Source: UBA6022 sp035704495
Lineage (GTDB): Bacteria > Patescibacteriota > Saccharimonadia > Saccharimonadales > Saccharimonadaceae
Assembly (NCBI GenBank): GCA_035704495.1
Contig: DASSWW010000016.1
Location: forward strand, 1 to 27,251
Direction: 5' to 3'
Length of the DNA: 27,251 nucleotides
Positions 15,234 to 21,785 of the stretch are shown here, one piece after another. The position numbers and the translations under genes are program-made. The notes under the pieces are model-generated. The model had not been told where the DNA came from. It saw nothing but the letters and a program-made list of their open reading frames with translations, and searched no databases. Numbering within the stretch: the first letter of the stretch is position 1; each line of letters begins with the position of its first letter.

Positions 15234-16472
15234 GTGTCGAATCATGGAATTGAAGTGGCAAGAGAATACGAAGCGCCGTATGTGCCCCACGAACAAGTGA
15301 ATAGACAATTGGGACGAGTATCGTTAGAGGGCTTTATGCTTGCGCCACCGATAGAAACCGAGAACAACCCACTAAATAAGCTAGGAGCTGACCTAAATCA
15401 CGCGATCGTTGGTCAACCTGATGCAATTGAAAGCATCATCACTGCGCTAGGACGCGAGGAATTACGCAATCCCGAACGGCCGGTCGCTAATTTGCTATTT
15501 TTAGGCCCAACAGGTGTCGGAAAAAGTGAAACAGCTAAAGAGCTTGCACGGCAGTTACACAAAGACGACGAAGAGGGTGAAAATTTTTTGAAAATCGACT
15601 GTTCGCTATTTAGCCACGGCCACGAAGTGATTGCACTGCTCGGTGCGCCACCAAGTTACGTCGGTCGCGACCAAAAACCTTGGTTTGACCCAGACATCAT
15701 TGAAAGAGATGACAGTGTCGTATTGTTTGACGAAGTCGAAAAAGGTTCGCAGCCGCTATGGGACCTGATGCTGCAAATTATGGAAGACGGTGAAGTGAAG
15801 TTGACGGGAACGGGTAATGTGGTGTCATTTAAAAACAGCATTATTATTATGACCAGCAACCTGGGATCACAAGAAATATCGACACTACTCGAAACAAAAC
15901 AAACCGGCTTTCAATCGGCTCGTAGGCCAGACGAAGCAAAATCAAAAGAACAAATCAACAATGCCGCTACAAAAGCGCTTAAATTGCATTTCAGGCCAGA
16001 GTTTATCAACCGATTTGACGAGCGCGTCGTGTTTGGATCGCTTGATGACGAGCAGATGGGCGAAGTACTTAATCGTTACCTAGACAAAGCCAACGAACGC
16101 TACAAACAAAAGCGTGGCGTTCAATTAGCAATATCGCCAGAACTACGCGAACAAATGGTTACAAGCACCGATGAGCGACACGAATTTGGCCCACGTCCGA
16201 TTCTGCGAAAGTTCGAGCGGATTGTCGAAAGCGATCTATCGATGCGTGTCAGAATGGGCAGTATCCCCGAAGCCAGTCACGTCTATGTGGATATGGCTGA
16301 CGAAGTCGTAGATTTGAATAGTGAAGATTCTGAAAAAATACAGTTCTACTATAAAACCGATTCGCAGCTGCAAGAATTCCTCGAAAATTCTCGTCGCGTT
16401 GTAGAAGAGCCGGAAGAGGAAGAAGAAGACGACGAGCCAGTCGTATCAACCGAGTTGGTGCCTGTTGAGTAG
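15234..16472 (+). CDS. Single-module Clp/Hsp100-type AAA+ ATPase
   Basis: The 412-residue protein corresponds to one ClpB D2-like AAA+ module with no Clp N-domain and no second ring. Walker A GPTGVGKS is at 91-98, Walker B D166-E167, the pore loop GAPPSYVG keeps Tyr142, sensor 1 is N209 in MTSN, the arginine finger is R260 in PEFINRF, and a ClpB D2-small domain contains EFGPRPILRKFERIVE. The tail is strongly acidic (EEEEEDDE). No ClpP-binding LGF/IGF loop was recognised. A GTG start is supported by a near-perfect Shine-Dalgarno. It is probably an active protein-remodelling ATPase. It is complete in catalytic residues, unlike the Clp-like protein at 23.5 kb. Confidence 0.88.
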   Translation: MSNHGIEVAREYEAPYVPHEQVNRQLGRVSLEGFMLAPPIETENNPLNKLGADLNHAIVGQPDAIESIITALGREELRNPERPVANLLFLGPTGVGKSETAKELARQLHKDDEEGENFLKIDCSLFSHGHEVIALLGAPPSYVGRDQKPWFDPDIIERDDSVVLFDEVEKGSQPLWDLMLQIMEDGEVKLTGTGNVVSFKNSIIIMTSNLGSQEISTLLETKQTGFQSARRPDEAKSKEQINNAATKALKLHFRPEFINRFDERVVFGSLDDEQMGEVLNRYLDKANERYKQKRGVQLAISPELREQMVTSTDERHEFGPRPILRKFERIVESDLSMRVRMGSIPEASHVYVDMADEVVDLNSEDSEKIQFYYKTDSQLQEFLENSRRVVEEPEEEEEDDEPVVSTELVPVE

Positions 16473-16526
16473 TCCAATTTTGGGTGAGAGTCAGGCGCTC
16501 GCTTTGTTCGCTATTTCCGCTTGTTT

Positions 16527-16552
16527 GTAAAAATATGTAAACACATTTTTAC
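16527..16552. terminator. AT-rich hairpin after the Clp-type gene
   Basis: GTAAAAAT pairs with ATTTTTAC and a further TGT/ACA continues the stem after one mismatch. The 3' arm has five T in a row. It lies 55 nt after the AAA+ gene stop and is symmetrical enough to act on both strands. As a terminator it is only moderately convincing because the stem has little GC. Confidence 0.45.
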
Positions 16553-16556
16553 TGCT

Positions 16557-16619
16557 CGGCGCTACACGAACCTTCGGCTATCCCGCCAGGGCGGGAGTCG
16601 AAGATTCGAATCTACGCCG
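16557..16619. repeat. Long imperfect inverted repeat with tRNA T-arm-like ends
   Basis: Two arms of about 30 nt (CGGCG... and ...CGCCG) can fold into one long hairpin whose tip is TCCCGCC-AG-GGCGGGA. The left arm contains ACACGAACCTTCGGC, nearly the same as ACTCGAACCTTCGAC of the adjacent tRNA-Pro (same orientation). The right arm, read on the plus strand, contains GTCGAAGATTCGAATC and runs into ACCA (16621-16624), like a tRNA 3' end. No D arm or anticodon arm is present. It is not a working tRNA. It may be a tRNA-derived or integration-site remnant, or a REP-like element. Confidence 0.6.
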
Positions 16620-16621
16620 CA

Positions 16622-16663
16622 CCATAGAAAAAGTCCGACAAAAATGCCGGACTTTTTCTATGG
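16622..16663 (-). terminator. Terminator palindrome fused to the tRNA-Pro CCA end
   Basis: A perfect 16-bp stem (CCATAGAAAAAGTCCG / CGGACTTTTTCTATGG) encloses a 10-nt loop, with a T5 run in the 3' arm. The first three bases of the stem are the encoded CCA of tRNA-Pro. It probably ends tRNA transcription and is palindromic enough to act in both directions. Confidence 0.75.
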
Positions 16664-16736
16664 TCGGGGTGAAAGGACTCGAACCTTCGACCTCACGGTC
16701 CCAAACCGCGCGCGCTACCAACTGCGCCACACCCCG
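16661..16736 (-). tRNA. tRNA-Pro (TGG)
   Basis: A complete 76-nt cloverleaf with encoded CCA. The acceptor is CGGGGTG/CACCCCG with A73, the D stem GCGC/GCGC with AGTTGGTA loop, and the anticodon stem CGCGG/CCGTG with loop TTTGGGA giving anticodon TGG. The T stem GAAGG/CCTTT closes a normal TTCGAGT loop. With U at position 34 it could read all four proline codons by wobble. A TATAAT lies about 18 nt upstream. Confidence 0.95.
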
Positions 16737-16754
16737 ATAGGTGTTACCAGAGTG

Positions 16755-16783
16755 ATTATAGCGTAAATATCGCACAATTTCCA
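16755..16783 (-). promoter_or_regulatory. Promoter of tRNA-Pro
   Basis: On the minus strand TGGAAA (16783-16778) and TATAAT (16760-16755) are separated by 17 nt. The -10 box ends 18 nt before the mature tRNA 5' end, a usual distance for a short 5' precursor. Confidence 0.55.
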
Positions 16784-16833
16784 GTAGATTGTATCAGTAG
16801 CTTTTTTGCTCCAAAGCAGTTACCATTATTTAT

Positions 16834-18360
16834 ATGATATCTCGATTACTTGCCCGCTTGCCATTTATCAAAAAAACTTCATGGGCGGAACGTCATTTTA
16901 TTGGCGTACTCGTTATTGGGTCACTTGTTGCTGCTACAATGAGTCTGCTGATTGGCTTGCATCAAAGCGTATGGTTTGACGAGGCGTATTCTATATTGCT
17001 TGCAAAGCAGCCCCTGGACCGATTGGTATATTTGGCGTCAGTCGATACGCACCCGCCGTTGTATTATATATTATTAAAAGGTTGGGCGGCGCTGTTTGGT
17101 TGGGGTGAATTAGCGCTACGTAGTCTGAGCGTGCTGGCAATGAGCGCAGCAGTTATCTTTGCGGGATTATTCGTTCGGCGTACGTTTGGCGCGCGAGTGG
17201 CGCTAGTCGCGTTACCCTTTGTCGTGTTCGCACCGTTTATACTGCGCTATGGTTTTGAAATTCGGATGTATGCGCTGGCTTCGTTAATCGGTATTGCGGC
17301 AACCTATGTTTTGGTGCGCGCCATGCAGGCAACGGGCAAAAAACAGTGGTTACTATATGGTCTGTATGCCGTTTTAGTAGCGGCAGGAGTGTATACGCTA
17401 TACTACCTAGCGCTACTGTGGATTGCTCATTTTGTATGGTTGATTTCGATGAGTCTAAAAACCAAACGATCTATTATAAAATCCCGTTGGCTGCTTGCCT
17501 ATGTTGGCAGCGTCGTGTTGTTTTTACCGTGGCTGCCTACTTTTTTGGCGCAAGTAAATAACGGTGCATTAGCAGCGATATCTCAGCCGCTCACTTTGAT
17601 AAATCTATTAGGCATAGTGTCCTTTAATTTTGTTTATCAGCCGGCCTGGCAGCTGGGTGCAGTGGTTTCACTACTGGTCGTTTTTGTTATTGTTGCCGTA
17701 ACGTATTTTGCGGTAAAAGCCTATAAAACCGTGTCGGCAGCGCAGCGACCGTACCTTGTGTTACTCGCGGCCTACCTAGCGGTGCCTGTCGCTGTCTTGA
17801 CGTTAGTATCGCTGAATAGGCCGATGTATGTCGAGCGTTATTTAGCGCACATAGCGATTGGTGGCATGCTATTTGTTGGCGTAACGATTGCACTAGCGAT
17901 TAATAAAAAATCATTTCGACAGGCTAAAAAGATGTGGATAATCGCCGGGTTGTTATTTGCAACCCTGTTAGTAGGTACCGTCCATTTGGCACAAGTTGGT
18001 AATTATAATTTTCAACGTATGCAAACACCGACGATTGAACAAACGGCGGCAGCCATTGCGCCATGTGACGACCAAACGTCCGTTGTGGCAGCTGACCCGT
18101 ATGTCGCAATTGAACTAATGTACTATTTGCCCGATTGCCAAATCTATTTTTATAGCGAAACCGTCGCACTGGGTGGTGGCTATGCACCGCTATCGAACAG
18201 CCCGCTACACGTGACTAATCCGGTCGGTTCTATCGGCGCGGCGGATACTCTTTTCTACATTTATTACGGCGAACCAAAACTTGTATTGCCGACCGATTTT
18301 CGTTCGGTTTCGCAGCAATCATTTGAAGCATTACATATACAAAAATTTAGCGCGGAATAA
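16834..18360 (+). CDS. GT39/PMT-like membrane glycosyltransferase
   Basis: The 508-residue polytopic protein resembles the ArnT/PMT glycosyltransferase superfamily, which transfers sugars from polyprenyl phosphates on the outer face of the membrane. After a first membrane segment (about 24-44) it has the loop QSVWFDEAYSILLAKQPL with the catalytic-type DE, then DTHPPLYYILLKGWAALFG and LALRSLSVL, both hallmarks of the family. About ten further hydrophobic segments follow, then a C-terminal extracellular part of about 130 residues. The acceptor is unknown. Upstream there is no Shine-Dalgarno, only a weak TACCAT 7 nt before the ATG. It converges on and overlaps the OpgC-like gene by 14 bp. A cell-surface glycan role is likely. 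Confidence 0.87.
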   Translation: MISRLLARLPFIKKTSWAERHFIGVLVIGSLVAATMSLLIGLHQSVWFDEAYSILLAKQPLDRLVYLASVDTHPPLYYILLKGWAALFGWGELALRSLSVLAMSAAVIFAGLFVRRTFGARVALVALPFVVFAPFILRYGFEIRMYALASLIGIAATYVLVRAMQATGKKQWLLYGLYAVLVAAGVYTLYYLALLWIAHFVWLISMSLKTKRSIIKSRWLLAYVGSVVLFLPWLPTFLAQVNNGALAAISQPLTLINLLGIVSFNFVYQPAWQLGAVVSLLVVFVIVAVTYFAVKAYKTVSAAQRPYLVLLAAYLAVPVAVLTLVSLNRPMYVERYLAHIAIGGMLFVGVTIALAINKKSFRQAKKMWIIAGLLFATLLVGTVHLAQVGNYNFQRMQTPTIEQTAAAIAPCDDQTSVVAADPYVAIELMYYLPDCQIYFYSETVALGGGYAPLSNSPLHVTNPVGSIGAADTLFYIYYGEPKLVLPTDFRSVSQQSFEALHIQKFSAE

Positions 18361-19456
18361 CATTCATCAATACCTTGTAACGAACCGCAAGCCAAATAAG
18401 TAGCACGATCGAAACGGATAAGACAAAGTTTACGACGGCCGGCATCGTGCCGCCGGTAATGATTAGGTGGACGAAGAAAACCAGTACGGCGTGCAGCGTA
18501 TACACATACAAGGAATTAGCACCAAATGGTAGTAATAACCATCCCAGTACGCGCATAATTTGTTTTTCAAAGCGGGCAAATAGCCAAAAGCTCGCCCAGA
18601 ACCACAACAGGAAGAGTGCTAATCGTGGGATAGGCAACTCTTCTTTATCAAAGAATGGCGATACGGCGTCGTGAATAGCAGGCAAAAATTCGAATGGTAA
18701 TCCTAGAAGTGACTGGCCATACAAAACGACAAAGTTCGTTACCATCGTTACGGCGGCCAGGCTGACGACAATCCCAATCGTTACTTTCCTAATAGTTACA
18801 TTCAAACGACGCCACCAATTGGCGATTGCGTCCCAGTGAAAACCAATAATCAAGCCGCTAAAGAATATAAGTTGCCAGCTATAAACTTGTGATAATTCCT
18901 CCGAACCAAGTGTCGAATTATGGAACTGTGTCCAGATAAATATGCTGACAGCCAGCACGACGTACCATAATTTTTTGCGTAATAACCAAACAGCAATCGG
19001 GCTAAACAGAATAAATATGGCGTACAATCGTAAATAATCCGCCCAACCGTAAATATATTCAAAGGTTAACGCCCCCCAAATAATACGCAGCAGATTTTCG
19101 TCAGGTGATCGAATACCCGGTTTCAACCCAGGGTTATCCAGGAAGAACCAGCCAATAAAGGTGAACAAAAGCATCAGAACAATAGCGGTAATATACAGCT
19201 GGACGCTACGTTTTAGTAGTAGTTTTGCTGCCACGCCAAATGAACGGTCGATCAGTTTTGAGCCGCGCACAATACCCAGTACAATACCAGAAATCAAAAA
19301 GAAACCTTCGGCCGCTGACACATACAACCCACCGCGGCCACTCCACCAGTCCAGGCCGTTAGGGTAAAAGGCTAGATGATCCAGAATAATCGCTACTAAA
19401 AAATAGCCCCGCAAAAGGTCAAAGGTTAAAATACGAGAAGATTTTTTTTCGGTCAC
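18347..19456 (-). CDS. OpgC-like membrane acyltransferase
   Basis: OpgC-family proteins are multi-pass membrane acyltransferases that modify surface or periplasmic glycans. From the GTG at 19456 the product is 369 residues. It has the family's opening motif RILTFDLLRGYFLVAIILDHL, the following GLYVSAAEGFFLISGIVLGIV, and about ten membrane segments ending in a short basic tail. A frame opening at TTG 19462 starts only 2 nt after a TATAAT box and could not be inside the transcript, so I chose the GTG, 8 nt after the box. It faces the GT39-like gene, suggesting that both act on the same surface polymer. The substrate is unknown. Confidence 0.83.
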   Translation of the reverse strand: MTEKKSSRILTFDLLRGYFLVAIILDHLAFYPNGLDWWSGRGGLYVSAAEGFFLISGIVLGIVRGSKLIDRSFGVAAKLLLKRSVQLYITAIVLMLLFTFIGWFFLDNPGLKPGIRSPDENLLRIIWGALTFEYIYGWADYLRLYAIFILFSPIAVWLLRKKLWYVVLAVSIFIWTQFHNSTLGSEELSQVYSWQLIFFSGLIIGFHWDAIANWWRRLNVTIRKVTIGIVVSLAAVTMVTNFVVLYGQSLLGLPFEFLPAIHDAVSPFFDKEELPIPRLALFLLWFWASFWLFARFEKQIMRVLGWLLLPFGANSLYVYTLHAVLVFFVHLIITGGTMPAVVNFVLSVSIVLLIWLAVRYKVLMNVIPR

Positions 19457-19464
19457 TAACAATA

Positions 19465-19470
19465 ATTATA
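19465..19470 (-). promoter_or_regulatory. -10 box of the OpgC-like gene (leaderless)
   Basis: TATAAT on the minus strand ends 8 nt before the GTG at 19456. No Shine-Dalgarno is present. It sits back-to-back with the bcp -10 box, 15 nt away, in a 41-nt divergent region. Confidence 0.55.
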
Positions 19471-19485
19471 CCCCACCATTTAGGA

Positions 19486-19491
19486 TATACT
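19486..19491 (+). promoter_or_regulatory. -10 box of bcp (leaderless)
   Basis: TATACT ends 6 nt before the bcp ATG, so the RNA should start at or next to the start codon. No clear -35 box was seen. Confidence 0.55.
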
Positions 19492-19497
19492 AGAGAC

Positions 19498-19962
19498 ATG
19501 AAAGAAACTCCTTACCCCGCACCCGATTTCGCACTTCGCGATACAAATGGTACGCTTCATCAACTTGCTGACTATGCTGGCAAATGGGTGGTGCTGTATT
19601 TTTACCCAAAAGATGACACGCCCGGGTGTACGATTGAAGCCTGTGGCATGCGTGATGCGCGGGACGACATTGCTACGCTCGGCGCCGAAATTATTGGTGT
19701 CAGCAAAGATGACGCCAGTAGCCACGACAAATTCAAGGAAAAGTATACTCTCAATTTCATGCTACTCAGCGACCCAGATATGACCGCCATGAACGCCTAT
19801 GGGGCTTGGGGTAAAAAGCAATTCGGCCAAGAAGGCGTATTGCGCAAAACTTTTATCATTAATCCGCATGGTCAAGTCGTCAAAGCTTATGGCCGAGTGA
19901 CGCCACTTGGTCACGGCCAACAGGTGGTAGATGAACTGAAAAAGCTGCAAGCGGCTGGATAA
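19498..19962 (+). CDS. bcp: Peroxiredoxin of the Bcp/PrxQ family
   Basis: Bcp-type peroxiredoxins reduce hydrogen peroxide and organic peroxides with electrons from thioredoxin. The 154-residue protein has the PrxQ fold order and the active-site segment YPKDDTPGCTIEACGMRD. The peroxidatic Cys44 and the resolving Cys49 five residues later are the mark of 2-Cys PrxQ enzymes. Further conserved parts are IGVSKDDASSHDKFKEKY and LLSDPD. Length is normal. It is divergent from the OpgC-like gene, and a tRNA-Pro-like sequence begins 9 nt after its stop. Confidence 0.95.
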   Translation: MKETPYPAPDFALRDTNGTLHQLADYAGKWVVLYFYPKDDTPGCTIEACGMRDARDDIATLGAEIIGVSKDDASSHDKFKEKYTLNFMLLSDPDMTAMNAYGAWGKKQFGQEGVLRKTFIINPHGQVVKAYGRVTPLGHGQQVVDELKKLQAAG

Positions 19963-19971
19963 ATAACATAT

Positions 19972-20047
19972 CGGGATGTGGCGCAGTTGGTAGCGCGCAC
20001 GGCTGGGGGCCGTGAGGCCGCAAGTCTAAGTGTCGTCCTCCCAACCA
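19972..20047 (+). tRNA. tRNA-Pro (GGG)-like gene with degenerate T arm, possible pseudogene
   Basis: The 5' two thirds are a normal tRNA-Pro: acceptor strand CGGGATG, D stem GCGC/GCGC with the same loop as tRNA-Pro(TGG), and anticodon stem CACGG/CCGTG with loop CTGGGGG giving anticodon GGG. It is 76 nt long and ends in ACCA. The T arm is broken: GCAAG/GTCGT has two mismatches, and the loop is TCTAAGT instead of TTCRANT. The acceptor 3' strand CCTCCCA leaves two mismatches (1-72 and 6-67). It starts 9 nt after bcp with no own promoter seen. It is either a decaying tRNA or a tRNA-like RNA with another use. Confidence 0.7.
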
Positions 20048-20087
20048 CACAAAATTTAACTGAGCGTTCATTCATAAAACAGCACTA

Positions 20088-20119
20088 TTGACACAAACAA
20101 TTTATAATGACACTATAAA
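20088..20119 (+). promoter_or_regulatory. Promoter of the HD-gene leader
   Basis: TTGACA (20088-20093) is a consensus -35 box. Candidate -10 boxes are CACTAT (17-nt spacing) and TATAAA (20-nt spacing, 20114-20119). The start would fall near 20123-20126, giving a leader of about 130 nt before the HD-domain gene. Confidence 0.5.
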
Positions 20120-20134
20120 AACGTAGTAGGTCAG

Positions 20135-20246
20135 CGGGAAATAATTTTATTTCCGTCCAATGCGGTTGCTGCATAAAGGTTAACTAAAAATCGAATCTTT
20201 ATGCGCGGCCGTTTTTTAAATCAGCTGGCAGATTCGAAAAGGAAAG
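20135..20246 (+). promoter_or_regulatory. Structured 5' leader of the HD-domain gene, attenuator-like
   Basis: Three elements follow one another. The first is a hairpin GGAAATA-ATTT-TATTTCC (20137-20154). The second is the terminator at 20163-20217. The third is an 8-nt stretch AGATTCGA (20230-20237) directly before the Shine-Dalgarno AAGGAAAGG, perfectly complementary to TCGAATCT (20191-20198) in the terminator loop and arm. Pairing of the last two would compete with the terminator's closing base pairs and could cover the ribosome site. I recognise no known riboswitch class or T-box. An independent small RNA ending at 20217 is an alternative reading. Confidence 0.5.
20163..20217 (+). terminator. 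Intrinsic terminator inside the HD-gene leader
   Basis: A 15-bp stem with one bulged T: CGGTTGC + GCATAAAG pairs with CTTTATGC + GCGGCCG (two G-U pairs). It is followed at once by T6 (20212-20217). It lies 39 nt before the HD-gene ATG and downstream of the promoter at 20088, the layout of an attenuator or of a short standalone RNA. Confidence 0.7.
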
Positions 20247-20255
20247 GCGTTCACC

Positions 20256-21053
20256 ATGAATGAATCGTACCGACCCAATAATGCAGAATCGTATAAGGTT
20301 GAGACCCTAAAACTAAAAGATAAAAATACCGAAGAATTGTATACATCGCTGGTCGACATTTCGCATGATTGGACGTTCGATCAGCAGCAACAAATGACGT
20401 TTGCCTATGACTTAATAGTCAAGGCACACGCAAGTGATCGTCACAAAAACCGTCCATACACTGAACATTTGCTGCGCGTGGCGAATCGCTTGGCGCATTA
20501 TATGGATGTCAAAGATCCAGATGTGATTATCGCCGGTATGTTGCATGACATCGTCGAAGACCATCCGCTTGAGATGATAAATGGCAGCTTGGTCACCAAC
20601 GACGGCGCACCAGTTTTCGGTATGGAAAACATGGATACGATAGATCCAAAGCAGCAGCAAACGATAGCACTTAGTCATATTAGCGTGCTGTTTTCTGAAC
20701 AAGCCGCCACAACTGTTGCGGCCGTCACCAATCCACCGCAGTCCGAAGCACCGGCTAATTACAGCGACAAACTGCAGGCCTATACTGATAAAGTTGCCAC
20801 TGCCATACAATCGCCGCAGGCGTGGTTGGTCAAGTTTTCGGATTGGTGCGATAACGGTCTGGGTGTGAATTATGACGTCGAAGGCCAAGGCGCCAAACAC
20901 AAACATTTTAGGCGTAAATACGGAATGGTACTACCGATTTTGCGGGCACGGTTTGAACAAGATGATATTCAGACGATGTTGTCCGACAAAGCAAAACGCT
21001 ACGTTATACAACAGTTTAGTTTGGGTGAAGAGCGGCTCGCACCAGTAGCTTAG
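20256..21053 (+). CDS. HD-domain protein, (p)ppGpp-hydrolase-like
   Basis: The 265-residue protein has an HD fold related to the SpoT/Mesh1 alarmone hydrolases. HD motif pieces in order are the histidine in PYTEHLLRVANRLAHY, the HD pair plus ED in GMLHDIVEDHP, and the last aspartate in WLVKFSDWCDN, where SpoT has KLADRLHN. No synthetase, TGS or ACT domain follows, so it would be hydrolase-only. The substrate is uncertain because the family also includes other nucleotide hydrolases. The start is supported by AAGGAAAGG. The gene has a long structured leader with a terminator and converges on gatD, with 9 nt between stops. Confidence 0.75.
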   Translation: MNESYRPNNAESYKVETLKLKDKNTEELYTSLVDISHDWTFDQQQQMTFAYDLIVKAHASDRHKNRPYTEHLLRVANRLAHYMDVKDPDVIIAGMLHDIVEDHPLEMINGSLVTNDGAPVFGMENMDTIDPKQQQTIALSHISVLFSEQAATTVAAVTNPPQSEAPANYSDKLQAYTDKVATAIQSPQAWLVKFSDWCDNGLGVNYDVEGQGAKHKHFRRKYGMVLPILRARFEQDDIQTMLSDKAKRYVIQQFSLGEERLAPVA

Positions 21054-21062
21054 GGGTATATA

Positions 21063-21785
21063 TTACCGCGGCCGTTTTAACGCGACAGTGCGGGCGCGTT
21101 CGGCAAAGCGGTCATCAATCACCGTTGGCGTAAAGTCGCCGTACTTACGAATGACGGCTTGTTCGATTAAAAAGTCAGCAATCGCTGGATTTTTTGGCAG
21201 CATTGATCCGTGCATGTAACTGGCAATCACGTTATGGTAGCGCACGCCTTCGCTGTCATCTTGACCATTGTTGCCAGCACCTTTCACGACTTTTCCAAGT
21301 GGTGTGGCTGTTGGTCCTAGAAAGGTTTGGCCGCTATGGTTTTCGTAGCCGATAATCTGTCCGAATTGTTCGCTTTCGGTCGTAATATTGCCTGTCAGTC
21401 GTTCTGGCCCAGCGTGCGTTTCGATGTCAAGCAGCCCGATACCTTTGATAATGTGCCCGTCTTGGGTTTTAAAGAATCTGCCGAACATTTGGTACAGACC
21501 ACACACCATCAACATCGGCATACCGTCATTTGCTAAATCACGTAAACGATTACCGATTTTTAATAGGTCTTTTTGAATAATATCCTGGCCAGAATCTTGA
21601 CCACCACCACCGACGATTAGATCGACGTTATCAGGAAAGCTATCTCCTGGATTATATTCGGTCAGATTAACACTATATCCGTGCCATTCTAGTCGGCGTT
21701 TTAATACCAATACGTTTCCCCAGTCACCGTAAATATTCATATCACGAGGGTACAGTTGCAGTAAAGTAATCGATTTTTCGGTCAT
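21063..21785 (-). CDS. gatD: Lipid II glutamine amidotransferase subunit GatD
   Basis: GatD supplies ammonia from glutamine to MurT for amidation of D-glutamate in lipid II. The 240-residue protein is a CobB/CobQ-type class I amidotransferase. The nucleophile Cys95 lies in MLMVCGLYQMFG and the catalytic His192 in SYMHGSMLPKNP, close to the spacing known for the staphylococcal enzyme (C94/H189). GYENHSGQT is a further family motif. Its ATG overlaps the murT stop (ATGA), so the two subunits are translationally coupled. Confidence 0.93.
   Translation of the reverse strand: MTEKSITLLQLYPRDMNIYGDWGNVLVLKRRLEWHGYSVNLTEYNPGDSFPDNVDLIVGGGGQDSGQDIIQKDLLKIGNRLRDLANDGMPMLMVCGLYQMFGRFFKTQDGHIIKGIGLLDIETHAGPERLTGNITTESEQFGQIIGYENHSGQTFLGPTATPLGKVVKGAGNNGQDDSEGVRYHNVIASYMHGSMLPKNPAIADFLIEQAVIRKYGDFTPTVIDDRFAERARTVALKRPR

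Larger units (their letters stand above)
16473..16833. other. 361-nt region without protein genes
   Basis: Between the Clp-type AAA+ gene and the GT39-like gene lie, in order, an AT-rich hairpin (16527), the long imperfect inverted repeat (16557-16619), the terminator palindrome (16622-16663), tRNA-Pro(TGG) and its promoter. Open frames that cross this stretch run through the tRNA and hairpins and are not coding. About 50 nt after the AAA+ gene hold nothing recognisable. Confidence 0.8.

Noticed and set aside
16557..16624. A second tRNA gene on the plus strand
   Set aside because: Only a T-arm-like stretch and ACCA are present. There is no D arm, no anticodon arm and the acceptor does not pair over seven bases.
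16521..16775. Open frames across the intergenic hairpins and tRNA-Pro, on both strands
   Set aside because: They run through a complete tRNA gene, a perfect terminator palindrome and an inverted repeat, and show no protein-like composition.
19457..19462. TTG start for the OpgC-like protein
   Set aside because: It begins only 2 nt after a TATAAT box, so it would not be in the transcript. The GTG at 19456 fits the leaderless pattern.
20120..20217. Bacterial SRP RNA or a T-box leader in the HD-gene upstream region
   Set aside because: The SRP core (GGTCAGG...GGAAGG...AGCAGCC) and the T-box sequence (AGGGTGGNACCGCG) are both absent.
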